IMG/VR virus record: IMGVR_UViG_3300003323_000915
Coordinates: 1-64,000 of that record
DNA length: 64,000 nt
DNA from: a virus
Strand: one strand, 5' to 3'
In this document: piece after piece, positions 11,001 through 18,427 of the stretch
Numbering within the stretch: position 1 is the stretch's first letter
How the letters are laid out: each line of letters starts with the position of its first letter
Program-made: the position numbers and the translations under genes
The notes under the pieces: generated by a model
Told to the model about the DNA's origin: nothing
Database searches by the model: none
What the model saw: the letters and a program-made list of their open reading frames with translations, nothing else

Positions 11001-13812
11001 CACCGATAAAAACGAGATCAAGGAACTCACCGATGCGCAGACAAATCTCATCGACGAGTTTGATAAGAAAGCACGTTCCGGCGGCCGGTTTATTTCCGCT
11101 CTGCAAGACGTGTACAAGTCTTCTGATTTTGCATACAAAGCGGATTACCAGATCAAAAAATACAAAGAGGTCAATAACGGAAAAATACCGAAGGAGATTG
11201 AGGAAAAATTCCGTGACCTTGAAACAAAGCTCAATGCCGCCAATGAGAAGCTTCAAAAGTTAGAAGAGTCTCGAGGAAAAGAGTCTTCGAAAAAAACCGT
11301 ACAGGATATCCGCACCGATCTCCAAGCGCAAAAGGAACGCAGAGCAAAACTTGCCAAGGAACGAAAGGAGAAGATTGATAACTTCTTCGATTCACTGAAA
11401 GTAAAGAGTGATCCAAATAAACTAAACTCCATCACGCAAGTGATTGGTGAGTCTGTTTGGAATGGTTCTATCGAAGTTATGCGTGCCGCTGTGCTTGCCG
11501 GATCTGATGTCGCTATGGCTGTACAGGCCGGAATTGACTACGTGAAAGAACATTACCGAGGAAGCGATTTCGATGAGAATCAATTCAGGACAACTGTCGA
11601 GCCTGGCATCGAAAGGCTGGTGCCGACCGAGGAGGATGTAAAACTTCCGACGATGCGTAACGGTAAGCTGTCAATTCCACGGGCGTTAATACGTCAAGTA
11701 GTGGAGTCAGGCGCAAATACGATTGAGGAGGTAACAAATGATATTCACGATCTGATAAAAGACTCAATGCCGGAAGTGTCTGTTCGTGAAGTGCGTGATG
11801 CTATTACCAAGTACGGCGAGACGCGATCCTTGAGCAAGGAAGATCTTGATGTTAAAATACGCGAGCTAAAACGTGTCGGACGATTGGTGTCATCCCTGGA
11901 AGATGTTCAAAATAAATTACGACCACTGCGCAGTGGTCTTCAGCGCGACAAACTCACCGATCAGGAGCGCCGCATGCAACGGCAGGTCAAAGAGGCAATG
12001 AAGGATTTACCCATCGATGAAGATGAACTTAACCAGCAGTGGAAGACAGCGCTTGATGCCGTAAAATCACGCCTTAAAAATCAGATTTCAGATCTCGAAG
12101 ATCAGATAAAAACAGGTGAAAAAACACCGAAGAAAAAAGGCATAAAATATGACGAAGAAGCGACTGCTTTAAAGAATCAGCGCGATGCTTTGAAAAAAGT
12201 AATAGAGGATATTAACGGCAAAAACGGTATTTCTACCGAAGAAAAAGTACGTTTGGCGATAAAATCAGTAGGAGATAGTATTGCTGAATATGAGCGCAGA
12301 ATTCGTGAAAAAGACTTCGATAAAAAGAAAACTGAGCTTACACCTGAGACTCCGGAATTAAGGGAGATGCGCGCGAAGCGTGATCAGATAAAACAGGTAT
12401 ACAAGCAGCTTGAGAAGGATCTCGGTATTGCCGACAAAAAGAAGCTTGAAGCGTACAAGAAGAACATCAAAAAAACTATTGATCGGTATGAGTCGAGGAT
12501 AAAAAATAAGGATTTCGTCACAGAGAAAAAGAAGCCGCTTGACTTGGATAAAGAGGCGAAGGATTTGCGTATCGAACGCGATAAAATAAAATCTGAGTTT
12601 GAACTTGAGCAAGAAAAAAACAGATTGAATAATCGATCGCTGAGCGAAAAGGCATGGGATACTTTTGTTGATGTGGTAAATCTTCCAAAGTCAATGCTTG
12701 CATCGATCGATATGTCAGCGCCATTCCGCCAAGGTGCTGTACTTTCGTTTGCTAATCCGAAAGCCGGCGCTGCATCTTTCGCTGAAATGTTCCGTCAGGC
12801 GTTCTCCGAAAAGAAAGCAACCGAGTGGCTGGCCAAACTCAAAGAAAGCCCGGTATATGACACGATCAAGAAAAGTAAACTATATATCGCGGAACCGACA
12901 ACGAAACTGACTGCAAAGGAAGATCAGTTCATCTCCAATTTCGCGAGTAAAATTCCGCTGTTCAAAATCCCGTACAAAGCCAGTGAACGGGCGTACACCG
13001 GGTACCTGAATAAGCTCAGAGTTGATGTGTTCGTGAATGGTGCCGACAGACTGCAAGAAGCCGGGTTTACACCTGAATCAAATCCAGAGGCATACAAGGC
13101 TTGGGCTGATTTCATCAACAACGCTACGGGCCGCGGTAACCTTGGCGCACTGGAGGAGGCGGCAACAGTGCTGAATGGATTCTTCTTCTCGCCGAGGTTT
13201 GTAGCATCAAGGGTAAATCTCATGAATCCGATTAAATACGCAAAGATGCCACCAGAAGTTCGCAAGATGGCGATGAAAAATATGATCGCTTTTGTCGGGT
13301 TTAGCGCATTAGTGTTGACTATTGCAAGTGCGGCCGGCGCCGATGTTGAGCATGACCCACGCAGCTCTGATTTTGCCAAGATGAGAATCGGAGACACACG
13401 TTACGATATCCTTGCCGGATTCCAGCAGGTGATACGCCTTTTCGCTCAGCTTTCTTCCGGGCAACGGAAGAGCACAAGCACCGGTAAAATTACAGATCTT
13501 GATGGCAAGAAATTCCCGTTCGAAAATCGTGGTGATGTAGCATTGCGATTTGCTCGATCAAAGCTGGCCCCATCCGCAGGCAGCACGGTGAATTTACTTA
13601 CAGGAAAAGACATTGTAGGCCAGGAGGTTACCATTGAAGGCGAGGCGGTGAAGAATGTGATCCCTCTTTACATCCAAGATATTTATTCATTATACCAGAA
13701 AGAGACGCCAACTGGTCTTGTCTCATCGTTGATCCCGGCATTTTTCGGGGTTAGTGTACAGAACTATAGCAAGAAGAAGGAGAAGCCAAAAGAACCAATT
13801 TCTCCATGGTAA
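8026..13812 (+). CDS. Giant polyvalent internal virion protein with a metallopeptidase domain
   Basis: 1928 residues. N-terminus: two repeats of KWTPPE(E/D)D in a Gln/Glu-rich disordered region, then an Ala/Gly-rich segment (about 255-430) with hydrophobic helices. An HEAVH zinc-peptidase motif lies at residues 660-664, with HEFFAEF at 720-726 as the likely third-ligand region. Long Lys/Glu coiled-coil stretches cover about 1000-1540. The C-terminal part (about 1545-1800), with FRQGAVLSFANPKAG and KASERAYTGYLNKLR, matches what I know of the LPD38-type domain of large polyvalent proteins. Such proteins are packaged and delivered with the DNA. Low-complexity linkers at about 490-565 and 845-920 flank the peptidase, and each hides a small gene in another frame. 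Confidence 0.7.
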   Translation: MGKQVKWTPPEDDLVVDQNEQEKPAQKWTPPEEDAIVEPVKKKDQPNQSASSSDSQDLGEPSGKSTTNTPQLSEKQKATFRENVLKTPEQKKAEDLKNKFVDTQLKDAVGIDETQSKGFTESFLRTVQSGLSDQIPKEYYAQRLRMSKGNFGDLYDRRSDINAFGGPEFSKQLPKGTSIDAFSEWNNKQDFKTKQKSYDERAKLFLTEKLGAKGFEDLKQKFIQENQEERLGYEKNIQQQNQEVAIKTAGVTQDLKGINGAGDFLSFAGNMIGQALYRAPINLGTGPAGSIISESASIYDQQLDLIAQKEGISREEVIKRGLDKPAEGQALAVLAGTLDAASEFNIVGLFKKAAGKQLTENVVKQFVKGFVRGAAPEAVTEAAQGEIEEFAASKGAGTEYHPDAWRIATNAVGAFIGGGVLGGGANVKLSPILKSMPTQDVVNTATTGQSSNNIKSIEQAADIIDAKVQDADDTTVTKEVKQEEQSTQPEFKEPVITQNQGDDALQISEPTGVLPSSQEGTGSEGSERGGVEPVEQGTGTAEQGSQQKEAGRTNEGTQEKKSILNQDTDLTGEPKEDFMLTEGEQIKKVPDKKSLVNKLEEIGAPKKLIESISKSATLENYNSLLTLGKVYHTLNNAGIENKIYISNLSKLFGYKDTIVHEAVHLASIVAIDDYLYEKENDVKVRYLTDSQRESLDYIDNIFQKAKKKSKVKTYGYTDLHEFFAEFISSEKFRNRLSRDLESKSIVRRVADSIINFIEELTGLSLSKSKNNDVLEQLNKINSEIENVYDGRNKVIQEAVRSGRYVAYIHLGKMTANDAKTIIESAGIKVPDSILKLAKEENNNSQQNTVENENVQQQEQTEAGLGGQIQSTEGETKQRERGGESGRTHSQPGKEEIRSEENGGNGRQRKKSLLNRAHEGVSDEQVKSSIEKHGLTYEVESHISAEKSAQKFIDDVGVENAIEAVRNNEVDDGAAAFVWAKAIDEVGRKLAAATDKNEIKELTDAQTNLIDEFDKKARSGGRFISALQDVYKSSDFAYKADYQIKKYKEVNNGKIPKEIEEKFRDLETKLNAANEKLQKLEESRGKESSKKTVQDIRTDLQAQKERRAKLAKERKEKIDNFFDSLKVKSDPNKLNSITQVIGESVWNGSIEVMRAAVLAGSDVAMAVQAGIDYVKEHYRGSDFDENQFRTTVEPGIERLVPTEEDVKLPTMRNGKLSIPRALIRQVVESGANTIEEVTNDIHDLIKDSMPEVSVREVRDAITKYGETRSLSKEDLDVKIRELKRVGRLVSSLEDVQNKLRPLRSGLQRDKLTDQERRMQRQVKEAMKDLPIDEDELNQQWKTALDAVKSRLKNQISDLEDQIKTGEKTPKKKGIKYDEEATALKNQRDALKKVIEDINGKNGISTEEKVRLAIKSVGDSIAEYERRIREKDFDKKKTELTPETPELREMRAKRDQIKQVYKQLEKDLGIADKKKLEAYKKNIKKTIDRYESRIKNKDFVTEKKKPLDLDKEAKDLRIERDKIKSEFELEQEKNRLNNRSLSEKAWDTFVDVVNLPKSMLASIDMSAPFRQGAVLSFANPKAGAASFAEMFRQAFSEKKATEWLAKLKESPVYDTIKKSKLYIAEPTTKLTAKEDQFISNFASKIPLFKIPYKASERAYTGYLNKLRVDVFVNGADRLQEAGFTPESNPEAYKAWADFINNATGRGNLGALEEAATVLNGFFFSPRFVASRVNLMNPIKYAKMPPEVRKMAMKNMIAFVGFSALVLTIASAAGADVEHDPRSSDFAKMRIGDTRYDILAGFQQVIRLFAQLSSGQRKSTSTGKITDLDGKKFPFENRGDVALRFARSKLAPSAGSTVNLLTGKDIVGQEVTIEGEAVKNVIPLYIQDIYSLYQKETPTGLVSSLIPAFFGVSVQNYSKKKEKPKEPISPW
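9533..9718 (+). CDS. Small basic protein nested in the +1 frame of the giant virion gene
   Basis: 61 residues starting MPYKSASQRAYFQVHRKE and ending with KKRKAS. The ORF lies wholly inside the 1928-residue gene, in the +1 frame. The sequence reads like a genuine small phage protein of the type beginning MPYKS-QR-YF, whereas the host frame here is low-complexity Gly/Gln/Glu/Ser. That contrast suggests the small gene is the older sequence and the large gene reads through it as a linker. Expression is not shown by sequence alone. Confidence 0.5.
   Translation: MPYKSASQRAYFQVHRKELEAKGVNVEEWNQSSKGLVLPNKVASKKKLAERMKERKKRKAS
10577..10765 (+). CDS. Second small basic protein nested in the +1 frame of the giant virion gene
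   Basis: 62 residues starting MKTYSNKNKPKLGSGGRF; the C-terminal part contains RKKYGAKKMEAMAAKGKKA. Small phage proteins with the pattern LGSG-RF-L then GRKKYG-KKM are familiar. The host frame over the same bases is Gln/Glu/Gly/Arg low complexity. It shares its first seven residues (MKTYSNK) with the separate minus-strand gene at 54816-55304. Both nested genes sit in the same frame and flank the metallopeptidase insert. Confidence 0.5.
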   Translation: MKTYSNKNKPKLGSGGRFKALKEKLSKEKGVENPGALTASLGRKKYGAKKMEAMAAKGKKAS

Positions 13813-13837
13813 CTATTTTCATTAAATTTACTCTTAA

Positions 13838-14353
13838 ATGTCGCACTCTATGTTAAACGAAACACTATTCCATCCTGAAACCGGCACCTTCCGAGCAGTA
13901 ACAGGGGGCGCATATAATCTTCCAAATTCCTACGGCGATATTGTTTCCGGATCATCCTTCCCGGTGAAGGGGACAATCCCAATCGCAAATACCCATGTTG
14001 GTACATTCAAATCAACAGGCAAGGCTGTACGAGGAACAGGCACATTTTTCACAAAGCTGATTCAGGGCAGTTTTCTATATGACGGGAATGTTTTACGTCA
14101 AATTGACTATGTGGTTGCTGATGATTTTCTGTTTCTGAAAGAAGGATTCCCGACAGATGTTACGGCTGCAACTGCGGTGAATGTGTGTGTAAATCAGTTT
14201 TACAAAATGATTCTCGCTAAGAGCACGCATGCAACCGCATCTGCGACTTTGCAGGAAGCTCCATTTCGCCCAGGTGATCACACGGTAAATGGCGGTGCAC
14301 CGTATAGCTACGATGCAACAACAGGAGAAATTTCATTTCAGGTATCGCAATAA
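13838..14353 (+). CDS. Probable virion-associated protein of unknown function
   Basis: 171 residues. Gly/Thr/Phe-rich and beta-like (GTFFTKLIQGSFLYDGNVLRQ, VADDFLFLKEGFP), without membrane segments. An internal ATG at the fifth codon (MLNETLF) is an alternative start. It follows the internal virion genes and precedes the lysis cassette, so a minor structural or tail-tip role is possible. No family recognised. Confidence 0.55.
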   Translation: MSHSMLNETLFHPETGTFRAVTGGAYNLPNSYGDIVSGSSFPVKGTIPIANTHVGTFKSTGKAVRGTGTFFTKLIQGSFLYDGNVLRQIDYVVADDFLFLKEGFPTDVTAATAVNVCVNQFYKMILAKSTHATASATLQEAPFRPGDHTVNGGAPYSYDATTGEISFQVSQ

Positions 14354-14417
14354 AAATGAAACAATACCGGATAAATAAGGTGTTTACTTGGAATAAAAGT
14401 TGTGGTATTTTTATATC

Positions 14418-14576
14418 ATGCTTTTCTATTTCATCCTTGCCGGAATTGTTCTCGCATTCGTGATTGCGAGGCTCGTGATGTTGTGTTACGAGATAACTAA
14501 AGCTTTCAAACAAATAGAGGATTATTATGGAAAAGAAAAAAAAAGAAAAATCGAAGCCGAAAAAAACGGTAGTTAA
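14418..14576 (+). CDS. Small single-span membrane protein, lysis cassette candidate
   Basis: 52 residues: MLFYFILAGIVLAFVIARLV forms one N-terminal membrane span, followed by a charged helical tail (YYGKEKKRKIEAEK). The last 50 bases overlap the next small gene in another frame. Overlapping short genes with a membrane anchor before an endolysin are typical of spanin or holin loci, but no lipobox is seen in its partner, so the role stays open. Confidence 0.5.
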   Translation: MLFYFILAGIVLAFVIARLVMLCYEITKAFKQIEDYYGKEKKRKIEAEKNGS

Positions 14577-14646
14577 ACCTAAAACATCAGAATCTTCTGG
14601 TCCGCCCAACCCCGTTCCAGTTCCTCCTGGCTCAGGCAATGCTTAA
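14527..14646 (+). CDS. Tiny Lys/Pro-rich protein overlapping its neighbours
   Basis: 39 residues: a Lys-rich first half and a Pro-rich second half ending PVPVPPGSGNA. It begins inside the previous small gene and its last 8 bases overlap the start of the next gene, giving a three-gene overlapping chain. No signal peptide. Real expression is uncertain; the neat start/stop overlaps are the main support. Confidence 0.35.
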   Translation: MEKKKKEKSKPKKTVVKPKTSESSGPPNPVPVPPGSGNA

Positions 14647-15049
14647 CAAACCGTTAATCATAATCTACAGCCTCATTGTTTTGGCGCTAAATTTCATCTG
14701 GATGCCGGTCTACATCGGCGGATGGAGAGAAGTTATACACCCATTTTATTACAAGCCAGAACAGGGCATAACTATCCCGGAATATTTCGATTTCATTGGC
14801 AGATGCCTGTCGTACATATTCATCTCGGTGGTTGTTACTATCCATAGTGAAAAGTATAAGTACCACTTGACAATCATTTCCTATCTGTGGTTTCTGTACC
14901 TCATTGATTTTATTCTCACGTATAATGATCCGGTCAAGTTTGGGGCTATTTTTGGATTAACAGTTCCGCTATCGTATTCGATGTATATGGCAACCGGTTT
15001 ATTGATTTGGCTTGTTGTTGAACTTTATAAAAGCAAACGTTATGTTTAG
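14639..15049 (+). CDS. Four-span integral membrane protein
   Basis: 136 residues with about four hydrophobic segments: 4-21, 55-70, 80-98 and 110-130 (TVPLSYSMYMATGLLIWLVVE). Located in the lysis region between small membrane proteins and the endolysin; a holin or membrane-remodelling function is conceivable, but no family is recognised. Its stop overlaps the start of the next gene. Confidence 0.6.
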   Translation: MLNKPLIIIYSLIVLALNFIWMPVYIGGWREVIHPFYYKPEQGITIPEYFDFIGRCLSYIFISVVVTIHSEKYKYHLTIISYLWFLYLIDFILTYNDPVKFGAIFGLTVPLSYSMYMATGLLIWLVVELYKSKRYV

Positions 15050-15314
15050 ATATTTGCTCGCCCAGGCGACTGTTACACCTATCCCTGACGGGATCTTCTG
15101 GTACTCATTATCCACACTTTTGGCCTTATCGTTAATCTGGGTTCTGCAACGATATGTAAACAAAACTGAAAAATTGCTTGAGAGGCTTGTTGCCGACGTG
15201 TCTTTATTGAAAATAAATGAGGCAACCCAGGATACTACTCTAAAAGAACACGGAAAGGATATCCTCGCGCTCGAGACACGGATCAATGGGTTGCCTCATG
15301 TTAACTACAAATGA
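15042..15314 (+). CDS. Membrane-anchored coiled-coil protein, lysis cassette
   Basis: 90 residues from the ATG overlapping the preceding stop. One membrane span at about 18-36 (IFWYSLSTLLALSLIWVLQ) precedes a coiled coil (LLERLVADVSLLKINEAT). This N-anchor plus coiled-coil plan resembles spanin or XhlA-like lysis accessory proteins. The 102 bases after it (15315-15416) hold no convincing gene. Confidence 0.55.
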   Translation: MFRYLLAQATVTPIPDGIFWYSLSTLLALSLIWVLQRYVNKTEKLLERLVADVSLLKINEATQDTTLKEHGKDILALETRINGLPHVNYK

Positions 15315-15416
15315 TGAATAAAAGCCACATCAAAAACTGAGCGATGGCTAATATTTTTAGCGATATAACAGTCCTACGAAACATAGCAGCAATAGTGCAT
15401 TAAATAATCTTGCCAA

Positions 15417-15758
15417 ATGCCACTGACCGAGCTGGAAACCAGGTTGATCATACTAGAAGAGCGGTCGGAGAACGCGAGGTTGCAGATTGCCAGGTTTGTT
15501 TCTCATCTCGAAAGCGAGCAACGCGTCACCGGGAACATATCAAAACGAGTTGATATGTGCGAAAAGATGATCGGCAATGCAGAGCACCAGATAGAAATGA
15601 TGGATAAAATTTTACGGAATGGTAACGGTGGATTGGTTGTAAGAATCGACAGACTCGAGCAACGGAACGACGGGAATAAAAATCGCCTAGTTTTAATCAT
15701 CAGTATCGCCTCCACACTTATCAGTTTGATAACACTCATTTTACACACAACGCGATGA
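15417..15758 (+). CDS. Coiled-coil protein with C-terminal membrane anchor (XhlA-like)
   Basis: 113 residues: an N-terminal coiled coil (ELETRLIILEERSENARLQI), a second helical region, and a single membrane span at the C-terminus (about 91-109, LVLIISIASTLISLITLIL). This layout is that of XhlA/haemolysin-type lysis accessory proteins that sit beside holins and endolysins. Its stop overlaps the endolysin start, coupling the two. Confidence 0.6.
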   Translation: MPLTELETRLIILEERSENARLQIARFVSHLESEQRVTGNISKRVDMCEKMIGNAEHQIEMMDKILRNGNGGLVVRIDRLEQRNDGNKNRLVLIISIASTLISLITLILHTTR

Positions 15759-16183
15759 AAGTAGTAATTGAAAGGGTTTATTTACCACAAGAGACATTGT
15801 CAAGTCTTTACGTTGTAAAGGACGATGATTTTGCTGCTGACTTTTTAATATTCAAGTGCAAAGCCCTTGAGCCTCCAGACAAAGGAAATCAACACAACAT
15901 CTCATGCATCCCAGAAGGGACGTATTGGGTACACAAAGAGGCAACATCAGAGGGGCATGAGTACCCGCACTTCCGCGTTGAGAATGTTCCTGGTAGAGGC
16001 GGCATACTCTGGCACGGTGGCAATTATTTCAAAGACACATTGGGTTGTCTCCTTGTTGGGGACTCATTTGGTGACAGAAATAAGGACGGTGTTTTAGATG
16101 TTTTAAACTCCCGGGCAACTCTCCAAAAATTATACGATCTGCTCCCGGATAGATTCCAAGCTACTTATAAGAAAAAGCCATGA
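15755..16183 (+). CDS. Endolysin-like L,D-transpeptidase/carboxypeptidase (DUF5675 family)
   Basis: 142 residues, close to the family length. The pattern IPEGTYWV, then H87 in WHGGN and C98 in DTLGC, is the YkuD-like catalytic His/Gly-Cys arrangement found in DUF5675, described in Crassvirales as an L,D-carboxypeptidase/transpeptidase. It would cleave peptidoglycan stem peptides or cross-links during lysis. ATG overlaps the upstream stop, and its own stop overlaps the downstream holin candidate, so the three form a lysis operon. No signal peptide, so release to the periplasm would need the holin. Confidence 0.75.
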   Translation: MKVVIERVYLPQETLSSLYVVKDDDFAADFLIFKCKALEPPDKGNQHNISCIPEGTYWVHKEATSEGHEYPHFRVENVPGRGGILWHGGNYFKDTLGCLLVGDSFGDRNKDGVLDVLNSRATLQKLYDLLPDRFQATYKKKP

Positions 16184-16473
16184 AATACGTCATCAGTAAT
16201 ATAATCGAGTCGCTCCATAACAATCCTGGCGGATTCTCTGCGCGGAAGCTGAGTGCGTTGTATTGCCTTATCGTCGGCATGGTTGTGACATTTAAGTTCG
16301 GGAATTCAAACAATAGCGTTGAGCTTACCATCATATGGGTGCTCGCCGCATTTCTATTTCTAGGCATCATAACATTTCAGCAGATCACTGATTTCAAGAA
16401 CGGCACGAAAGTAACCAAGGAGAATAAAACCACGGTCGTTCAGACACAAACAGAAATAAAAAAGCCCGAATAA
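16180..16473 (+). CDS. Putative holin, two-span membrane protein
   Basis: 97 residues with two hydrophobic segments: about 24-42 (LSALYCLIVGMVVTFKF) and about 50-68 (LTIIWVLAAFLFLGIITF), followed by a charged tail. Bacteroidota phage holins beside endolysins often have this short two-span plan beginning with a GGFSARKLSA-like stretch. The gene overlaps the endolysin stop (ATGA) and its own stop lies inside a terminator hairpin, making it the last gene of the late operon. Confidence 0.65.
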   Translation: MKYVISNIIESLHNNPGGFSARKLSALYCLIVGMVVTFKFGNSNNSVELTIIWVLAAFLFLGIITFQQITDFKNGTKVTKENKTTVVQTQTEIKKPE

Positions 16474-16487
16474 ATCGGGCTTTTAGT
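16460..16487 (+). terminator. Rho-independent terminator at the end of the virion/lysis operon
   Basis: AAAAGCCCGA pairs perfectly with TCGGGCTTTT around a 5-base loop, followed by AGTTT. The stem is flanked by A and T tracts on opposite sides, so it can work in both directions. It separates the plus-strand late genes from the convergent minus-strand gene ending at 16488. Confidence 0.85.
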
Positions 16488-16793
16488 TTAAGCAGCGGGC
16501 TGTTCAGTTGCCGGCGGCTCTGGCGTTACCGCCGCGATCTGTTTTAGCTTATCTGCCACTCCCTGAAGTTCAGTTAATGCAGCAGCTTGTTCATCTGGCG
16601 ATAATCCGCCAGCACCGAGTTGATTCGTTAGACGAGTGATGTCGTCTGCAATGTTGTTTGTGGCTTCGTTGATCTGTGCGAAGGCCGCGTCGAAATCTTG
16701 CTTTGTGACCATGGTACGTAAGATATGTTTAAGTAAGTGAATAATTTCAGATTCTCCTCCGTTGTGAATGTATACGTGGACGTCGAGTTTCAT
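16488..16793 (-). CDS. Small helical protein of unknown function
   Basis: 101 residues. It begins with a short beta segment (MKLDVHVYIHNGGE) and continues with a helical Ala/Gln-rich region (FDAAFAQINEATNNIADDIT) and a Pro/Ala tail. The same layout is common in small Bacteroidota and phage proteins of unknown function. An internal start at MVTKQDF is possible. Convergent with the late operon. Confidence 0.6.
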   Translation of the reverse strand: MKLDVHVYIHNGGESEIIHLLKHILRTMVTKQDFDAAFAQINEATNNIADDITRLTNQLGAGGLSPDEQAAALTELQGVADKLKQIAAVTPEPPATEQPAA

Positions 16794-16887
16794 AGTGCGA
16801 ATATAGGCAACAAAAATTATTCCGCGATTTTCACTATAATTGTATCCAATATCTATCTCCGATGCACACGTGAGACTGACGCCTTTG

Positions 16888-16916
16888 AAACCCCTGACTT
16901 AGTTAGGGGTTTTTGT
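16888..16916. terminator. Strong hairpin terminator
   Basis: AAACCCCTGAC, a TTA loop and GTTAGGGGTTT form an 11-bp stem with one G-T pair, followed on the plus strand by TTGTTT. It lies just downstream of the minus-strand gene 16917-17282. The better T tract is on the plus strand, where it would stop readthrough from the late genes. Confidence 0.7.
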
Positions 16917-17282
16917 TTAACCGGCAGAGTACAGAAAGTACGGAGGGTTTAATTCAAGTATTGGCGGTATCTGTTCAACGACTTGTTCCAATCCGCTAAT
17001 AAAGTCATCATTGAAATCTTCGTCATCAGAAAATGGGCTTCCTAATATACGTTTTGAAATCTCAATAAAATTATGGCGTCCTTTAATGTTAAGTAGGAAT
17101 CTGCAAATCTTAACCAGTTTTTCAACATCCTTTACATCAATCCGGTTTTCATCTGGAGCCCATTTGTCGTTAGGATCTGACCAATTGTATGAATGGACAT
17201 GGAAAAAAGTATTCAATACATATTTCTTCCGGAAGTATGCCTCCTCGCCTGTTGGAGTGAATAACGATTGATCAAGTCCCAT
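16917..17282 (-). CDS. Phage protein of the MGLDQ/MGLDM-start type
   Basis: 121 residues beginning MGLDQSLF with FRKKYVLNTFFHVH nearby. Many phages carry proteins of unknown function that start MGLD followed by an aromatic-rich region with a KK-Y motif, and this one fits that pattern. The C-terminal half is acidic. It sits one base before the two-domain GroES-like gene on the same strand. Confidence 0.6.
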   Translation of the reverse strand: MGLDQSLFTPTGEEAYFRKKYVLNTFFHVHSYNWSDPNDKWAPDENRIDVKDVEKLVKICRFLLNIKGRHNFIEISKRILGSPFSDDEDFNDDFISGLEQVVEQIPPILELNPPYFLYSAG

Positions 17283-17283
17283 C

Positions 17284-18030
17284 TCAGTTTAATTTACCAA
17301 TAACATCCTGCGCCGGCATCACAAAATAATCTTCATCCTCAATCTTCACAGGACAATCTGCGTTTGGTAGGTATACAATTAGATCGCCGACGTTACGCCC
17401 TTCATGGTGCGAATGTTCAATCGTAGCGAGCAACCATTTATTCTCCAGCTTCGACTTAGTAATAATCCCGGCCTTTGTTGTAATCTCCTCCCATGTGTCC
17501 TTCTTCGGCTTCACTAAGATCCATTCGCCTTGTGTGATTATCTTTCCGTCACGCACCACGCAGATCAGGTCCGTGACGCACATGCGGTACACCTCACGGC
17601 CTTTCTCCTTCTCCAGCATATTCTCGTCCTCGGTGACCTGCGGCATGAAATAGACCGTGTCTCCTGCCTGCACATCAACCATTTTGGAGATGTCGGCCAT
17701 GGTCACCACATCGTACTTATCGAATGTGCTCGGGTAATACGACTTATCCGCGTGATTCCGGTACCCCTCGTTGATTCTGACTACGATATCATCGTGGCCA
17801 ACATATTTGTGATACGCGGGCATGCCGTCGTCAATTGCGCGATAGGCAGTATCGGAAAATGCTTGCGGTACTGAGAGAACCTTGCCGCAGATTCTTTTAT
17901 GCTCGTTGCGGTCCATGTCCGTATCATCGATCCACGCAGTATTAAGGAGGATAATGCCGGATTTTGTTTTCCTTTCATTGTATCTGCTTTCAATTTCTAC
18001 GATGAAATAATCTTGAATTGGTTCGATCAT
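17284..18030 (-). CDS. GroES-like co-chaperonin with two Cpn10-type domains
   Basis: 248 residues, more than twice the usual GroES length. Domain 1 (about 1-160) starts PIQDYFIVEIESRYNERKTK-SGIIL and contains DTVYFMPQ and a long insert with YHKYVGHDDIVVRINEGY. Domain 2 (about 165-248) begins GEWILVKPKKDTWEEITTKA-GII and contains GDLIVYLP and EDEDYFVMPAQDVIG. Both have the GroES strand order (DRI/V, SGII, GDxVxY, EYFV). It may adapt host GroEL for capsid or tail folding, as T4 gp31 does. No GroEL is seen. The promoter region directly upstream carries a palindrome. Confidence 0.65.
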   Translation of the reverse strand: MIEPIQDYFIVEIESRYNERKTKSGIILLNTAWIDDTDMDRNEHKRICGKVLSVPQAFSDTAYRAIDDGMPAYHKYVGHDDIVVRINEGYRNHADKSYYPSTFDKYDVVTMADISKMVDVQAGDTVYFMPQVTEDENMLEKEKGREVYRMCVTDLICVVRDGKIITQGEWILVKPKKDTWEEITTKAGIITKSKLENKWLLATIEHSHHEGRNVGDLIVYLPNADCPVKIEDEDYFVMPAQDVIGKLN

Positions 18031-18034
18031 AGAT

Positions 18035-18059
18035 CAAAAGTATCGTAACATTTGTTACT
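18035..18059 (-). promoter_or_regulatory. Palindromic operator with -7 box upstream of the GroES-like gene
   Basis: CGTAACATTTGTTACT (18044-18059) is one copy of a recurring AGTAACA-NN-TGTTACT palindrome. On the minus strand it is followed by TACTTTTG (18035-18042), a match to the Bacteroidota -7 consensus TAnnTTTG. The box ends only five bases before the ATG at 18030, so a transcript from here would be almost leaderless. Confidence 0.6.
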
Positions 18060-18103
18060 AACCAAGGAATTAGTTACGTTTGTGAACAGGGATGGCAAAG
18101 AAA

Positions 18104-18127
18104 AAACCGCCGGCGAACCGGAGGTTT
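18104..18127 (-). terminator. Terminator of the 18148-18393 gene
   Basis: AAACC-G-CCGG, loop CGAA, CCGG-A-GGTTT. Read on the minus strand the hairpin is followed by TTTTTTCTTT. One G-A mismatch in the stem. It lies 20 bases after the stop of the minus-strand gene at 18148. Confidence 0.7.
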
Positions 18128-18147
18128 AAGGAGTGGGGCTGGAAATC

Positions 18148-18393
18148 TTAAGCGTCCAGCAGCGTTTTGATCTGCGCTACAGTTTGAGCAACGTAGAATT
18201 TCTTCAGTACGCCAGGGCCAAACGATGTAGTGATTGATGACTTAACGCCGGTGAAATAAGTGTTTTTGAAGTTGTAGACACTCGCTGGATCTACACTTTG
18301 AATATCAGCGACGATAAAGTTTTGAGTGTATTTTTGGAATAAGTCGTTGCCTGTTCCGAACTCATACACATCAATGTTGATATTGGTTGCCAT
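18148..18393 (-). CDS. Small protein of unknown function
   Basis: 81 residues, with MATNINIDVYEFGTGNDLF at the N-terminus and a helical end (VAQTVAQIKTLLDA). No motif. The gene stands alone between its own terminator and a divergent region. A minus-strand TATCTTTA (18428-18435) resembles a -7 promoter box about 40 bases before the ATG. Confidence 0.6.
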   Translation of the reverse strand: MATNINIDVYEFGTGNDLFQKYTQNFIVADIQSVDPASVYNFKNTYFTGVKSSITTSFGPGVLKKFYVAQTVAQIKTLLDA

Positions 18394-18427
18394 GTTGTCA
18401 AATGTTTTAGGTTTGTTATAACAGTCT

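Noticed and set aside
10937-11263. 108-codon ORF in another frame of the giant virion gene
   Set aside because: Unlike the two nested ORFs, its translation has no protein-like pattern and the host frame there is a normal helical region.
14356-14463. 35-codon plus-strand ORF starting MKQYRINKVF
   Set aside because: It covers the start of the membrane gene at 14418 in another frame and has an irregular Ser/Cys-rich composition.
15345-15404. 19-codon ORF in the gap before the XhlA-like gene
   Set aside because: Too short and without overlap or pattern support.
18092-18151. 19-codon plus-strand ORF (MAKKKPPANRRFKEWGWKS)
   Set aside because: It coincides with the terminator hairpin of the minus-strand gene; its Lys/Pro content follows from the hairpin sequence.
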